From positions 124,001 through 188,000 of the forward strand of contig NZ_WPZL01000004.1 of assembly GCF_013031245.1 (NCBI RefSeq): DNA of 64,000 nucleotides, in the 5' to 3' direction. The number at the start of each line of letters is the position of its first letter. Within the stretch, counting starts at the first letter, position 1. Shown piece after piece: positions 61,650 to 64,000 of the stretch. The DNA comes from Ruegeria lacuscaerulensis. GTDB lineage: Bacteria > Pseudomonadota > Alphaproteobacteria > Rhodobacterales > Rhodobacteraceae. The position numbers and the translations under genes were made by a program. Below the pieces are notes generated by a model that had not been told where the DNA came from, did not search any database, and was given only the letters and a program-made list of their open reading frames with translations.

Positions 61650-63028
61650 AGGTCCAAAATCTCGGGCAGGGCGGCCAACAGGGCGCGCGGTCCTTGCCCC
61701 AGACCGCCCTTGCTGCGACCAGGGGCTTTACTGGACTGCCACGAATAGATGTCGAAATGCATATAGGCACTGTCACCTGCAAACCGGCGCAGGAACAGGG
61801 CGGCAGTGATGGACCCCGCAAATCCGCCCGAGGGCGCGTTGTCCAGATCGGCGACACCCGGTTCGATCATCGCCTCGTACGGTTCATGAAACGGCATCCG
61901 CCAGACCGGGTCGGCAGCTTTTTGTCCGGCGCGCGCCAGCGCCTTGGCCGCATTGTCGTCATCCGTGTAAAACGGCGCCAGATCGGCACCGACGGCCACG
62001 CGCGCAGCACCTGTCAGCGTCGCCATTGAGATCACCAGGTCCGGTTCCCCCTCAGCCGCCAAAGCCAACGCATCGGCCAGCACCAGCCGCCCCTCGGCAT
62101 CGGTGTTGTTGATCTCAACCGTCAGACCCTTGCGTGAAGTCAGGATGTCGCCGGGTCGAAACGCATTCCCTGCAACCGAGTTCTCAACCGCCGGTATCAG
62201 TACCCGCAGTTGCACCGGTAGCTTCAGCGCCATGATCATCCGTGCCAGACCCAGCACATTCGCCGCGCCACCCATGTCCTTTTTCATCAAAGCCATCGAG
62301 TTGCCCGGTTTCAGGTTCAGCCCGCCGGTATCAAAACAGACCCCCTTGCCGACCAGCGTCAGTTTCGGACCAGTACCGCCCCAGTTCATATCGATCAGAC
62401 GCGGTTGCTGCGCGGCGGCGCGACCAACCGCATGGATCATTGGGAAATTCTGATCCAACAGGGCCTCTCCGCAGATGACTTCGCAGGACGCTCCAAATTT
62501 CCGGCCCAGTGCCTCGGCGGCAGCCTGTAACTGCTCTGGCCCCATGTCCGAGGTGGGCGTGTTGACCAGATCACGGGTCAGGGCCTCGGCATTGGCCAGG
62601 ACTTCGATCCGGGCGGCATCTATGCCTTCGGGTGCAGTCAGACGAGCCTTTGCCGGGGATTGACTGGCATAGTGGTCAAACGCATAGCCGGTCAGAAGCC
62701 AGCCCAGGCATTCGGTGTCCAGCACGTCATCGGGCACGCCCGAAGCGATGGTGTACACCCCTTCGGGCAGCGCTTCGGCTGCCGCGGCCAGCGGGAACCG
62801 CTTGCGCGCGCGACTGGAGGGTTCGCCGTAACCTGCCAATGCGTGTGTCAGAACACCCTCGGGGCCGGGGATCAGCACGACCTGACCCATCGCGCCGGTG
62901 AACCCGCTGGCCCTGACCCAGGATACGACCTGATCCGGCTGGCCGCTCAACCAGTCGTCAAGATCGGATTGCGCGATGACATGCAACGACACAGAGGGCT
63001 CGGATGGTGAAGCGAAGGACAGAGTCAT
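61646..63028 (-). CDS. Leucyl aminopeptidase (M17 family)
   Basis: M17 aminopeptidases remove N-terminal residues from peptides using two metal ions. The 460-residue protein has the conserved NTDAEGRLVLADALALAAEG, with VGKGVCFDTGGLNLKPGNSMA and MKKDMGGAANVLGLARMI before it. The N-terminal domain is divergent, as usual. ATG at 63028 is chosen; ATG at 63034 is possible. It is followed by the NlpC/P60 gene with a 4-base overlap; the pair may recycle wall peptides. Confidence 0.93.
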   Translation of the reverse strand: MTLSFASPSEPSVSLHVIAQSDLDDWLSGQPDQVVSWVRASGFTGAMGQVVLIPGPEGVLTHALAGYGEPSSRARKRFPLAAAAEALPEGVYTIASGVPDDVLDTECLGWLLTGYAFDHYASQSPAKARLTAPEGIDAARIEVLANAEALTRDLVNTPTSDMGPEQLQAAAEALGRKFGASCEVICGEALLDQNFPMIHAVGRAAAQQPRLIDMNWGGTGPKLTLVGKGVCFDTGGLNLKPGNSMALMKKDMGGAANVLGLARMIMALKLPVQLRVLIPAVENSVAGNAFRPGDILTSRKGLTVEINNTDAEGRLVLADALALAAEGEPDLVISMATLTGAARVAVGADLAPFYTDDDNAAKALARAGQKAADPVWRMPFHEPYEAMIEPGVADLDNAPSGGFAGSITAALFLRRFAGDSAYMHFDIYSWQSSKAPGRSKGGLGQGPRALLAALPEILDL

Positions 63029-63091
63029 GGGCATCTCGACTGGTTCGATTTGCGCCCAGCCTAGCGGTCGTTGATCTGTCCGCAAGCCCTG

Positions 63092-63481
63092 TCAGACCGA
63101 AAGGTCCTGCTGATCCCAGATCACGGTCAGCGATTTCTCACCCACCCGGATCAGCCGCGACAGGGTGGCACCGGTGGCGACCGCATCCCCGGCGTCGACT
63201 GTCCGCGCCACATCGCCGGCAACGCGGGCCAGCGCGACCATCCCGATCTGTTCCGAGATCGCAACCAGCGAGCGCGAACACTTGCGCAGCCCCGTCCAAT
63301 CGCGCTGCCGCCAGAACCGTTCACAGTTCGACAGGCGCACGGCCAGTTCCTCGACCGTGCGGCACAGCACATCCAGTGCGTTTTTGTCGCCCAGTTGTCG
63401 GTACAACCCGTTCAACCGGTCCTGGTCCAGCCGGACGGATTCTTTATGTTCAAGCGTGATAATCTTATCCACCACATTCAC
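63092..63481 (-). CDS. Small helical protein, possibly Hpt-fold
   Basis: This 129-residue protein is all-helical with LGDKNALDVLCRTVEELAVR and LVAISEQIGMVALARVAGDV, which recall Hpt-like four-helix bundles, but the conserved phospho-histidine motif (HxLKG) is missing. I do not recognise a family. Start candidates are GTG at 63481 and the better-spaced GTG at 63475. It lies 63 bases upstream of the leucyl aminopeptidase gene on the same strand. Confidence 0.65.
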   Translation of the reverse strand: MNVVDKIITLEHKESVRLDQDRLNGLYRQLGDKNALDVLCRTVEELAVRLSNCERFWRQRDWTGLRKCSRSLVAISEQIGMVALARVAGDVARTVDAGDAVATGATLSRLIRVGEKSLTVIWDQQDLSV

Positions 63482-63490
63482 CCTAAATCT

Positions 63491-63509
63491 CTATGCCCCC
63501 ACGGCATAG
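63491..63509. promoter_or_regulatory. Perfect hairpin in the divergent promoter region before carbonic anhydrase
   Basis: CTATGCC-CCCAC-GGCATAG is a 7-bp perfect stem with a 5-base loop, 10 bases upstream of the Hpt-like gene start. There is no T run on either side, so it may be an operator or 5' leader structure. The remaining gap to 63625 shows no clear promoter. Confidence 0.35.
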
Positions 63510-63625
63510 CCCGACTTTGGCGATGAATTCCTTTGCAAAACCTTGCATCCGCGCAGGATAATCGCTCGAATTTTCTGCGAATTCGGGGTAGAGCAGCTCT
63601 CAGCGAAGAAATCAGGGACACGCAA

Positions 63626-64000
63626 ATGGATCATGCCAAACCTCTGCCGAATTATCTGGTCAAGCGGTACCACGGTTGGAAAGCCACCACTTATTCCGAA
63701 AATCAGGTCTGGTATCGTCGTCTGGCAACCGAAGGGCAGCGCCCGCGTGCGATGGTCATCTCCTGCTGCGACAGCCGGGTTCATGTCACGTCGATTTTCG
63801 GCGCTGATCAGGGCGAGTTCTTTATTCACCGCAATATTGCCAACCTCGTGCCGCCCTACGCTCCGGACGGTGACCATCATGGCACCAGCGCCGCAATCGA
63901 ATATGCGGTTACCGCGCTGAAAGTCGCACATCTGATCGTGTTGGGCCATTCGCAATGCGGCGGCGTTCAGGGTTGTATCGACATGTGCAAAGGCCAGGCG
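63626..64000 (+). CDS. Beta-class carbonic anhydrase (N-terminal 125 residues, partial at right edge)
   Basis: This zinc enzyme interconverts CO2 and bicarbonate. The visible part has CCDSRVHVTSIFGADQGEF with the zinc Cys and the Asp-Arg dyad, then HRNIANLVPPY, TSAAIEYAV and the second zinc site GHSQCGGVQG (His, Cys). ATG at 63626 gives MDHAKPLPNYLVKRYHGW. The gene continues past 64000, so the C-terminus is not seen. Confidence 0.95.
   Translation, partial: MDHAKPLPNYLVKRYHGWKATTYSENQVWYRRLATEGQRPRAMVISCCDSRVHVTSIFGADQGEFFIHRNIANLVPPYAPDGDHHGTSAAIEYAVTALKVAHLIVLGHSQCGGVQGCIDMCKGQA

Noticed and set aside
1..64000. CRISPR arrays, rRNA, tRNA, transposases or prophage genes
   Set aside because: No repeated spacer pattern, cloverleaf-like element or transposase/integrase motif was found while reading the window; a covariance search would be needed to rule out small RNAs.

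Overview
The window reads as one continuous piece of a high-GC alphaproteobacterial chromosome, most like the Roseobacter group of Rhodobacteraceae (Ruegeria/Silicibacter-like). The reasons are the alphaproteobacterial gene set (DUF2794, ArgJ as a bifunctional enzyme, a thiOSGEF thiamin cluster), a voltage-gated sodium channel with a TLESWS filter of the kind known from Silicibacter pomeroyi, and a heat-shock type promoter in front of dnaK. I see no prophage, transposase, CRISPR array, rRNA or tRNA. Most of it is core genome; the accessory-looking parts are 8.9-9.8 kb, 22.5-31.5 kb and 49.1-49.6 kb.

Layout. 0-9 kb: the tail of grpE, mutS, malic enzyme maeB, a ribokinase-type kinase, a secreted MsrA, SCP2 and DUF1810 proteins, argG. 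9-16 kb: an AT-rich membrane protein, ilvA, an Hpt protein divergent from a receiver-PP2C phosphatase, two NUDIX hydrolases, hslO and the CCA-adding enzyme. 16-22.5 kb: two tandem ABC exporters, a TrmA/RlmD-type RNA methyltransferase, a bacterial sodium channel and a lipoprotein L,D-transpeptidase. 22.5-31.5 kb: a seven-gene leftward operon (cysQ, kdsB, galE, two GT92/GT2-like glycosyltransferases, a GT14-type glycosyltransferase, a large sulfotransferase) divergent from a KpsM-like ABC-2 permease. 31.5-35.5 kb: alkB and dnaK-dnaJ. 35.5-40 kb: a TPP riboswitch followed by thiD-thiO-thiS-thiG-thiE-thiF, then a broken small gene. 40-49 kb: radC, a PstS-like/OmpA fusion with a companion, secA, a parvulin, argJ and mutT. 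49-58.7 kb: an orphan immunity-like gene, then acyl-CoA ligase, livG, livH, two tiny membrane proteins, livM, a binding protein, livF and a PaaK-like protein. 58.8-64 kb: an iron-type ABC permease, DUF2794, an NlpC/P60 hydrolase with leucyl aminopeptidase, an Hpt-like protein, and the start of a beta-carbonic anhydrase.

How the genes work together. The best candidate for an undescribed system is the 22.5-30.5 kb operon. It would supply activated sugars (CMP-Kdo, UDP-Gal), three glycosyltransferases, a PAPS-using sulfotransferase that looks like two fused domains, and CysQ, which removes the PAP by-product. That suggests a sulfated surface glycan, with the neighbouring orphan ABC-2 permease as a possible exporter. 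The second is the Liv-type import cassette with two CoA-ligase family proteins and two 84-85 residue membrane proteins between the permease genes, which suggests uptake and CoA activation of a carboxylic acid. Structurally, five of nine convergent gene pairs share exactly four bases through interlocked stop codons, leaving no room for terminators between them.

Limits: all assignments come from reading the translated sequence and recalled family motifs. No database search, folding or alignment was run. Start sites were chosen from homology expectation and visible ribosome-binding sites.
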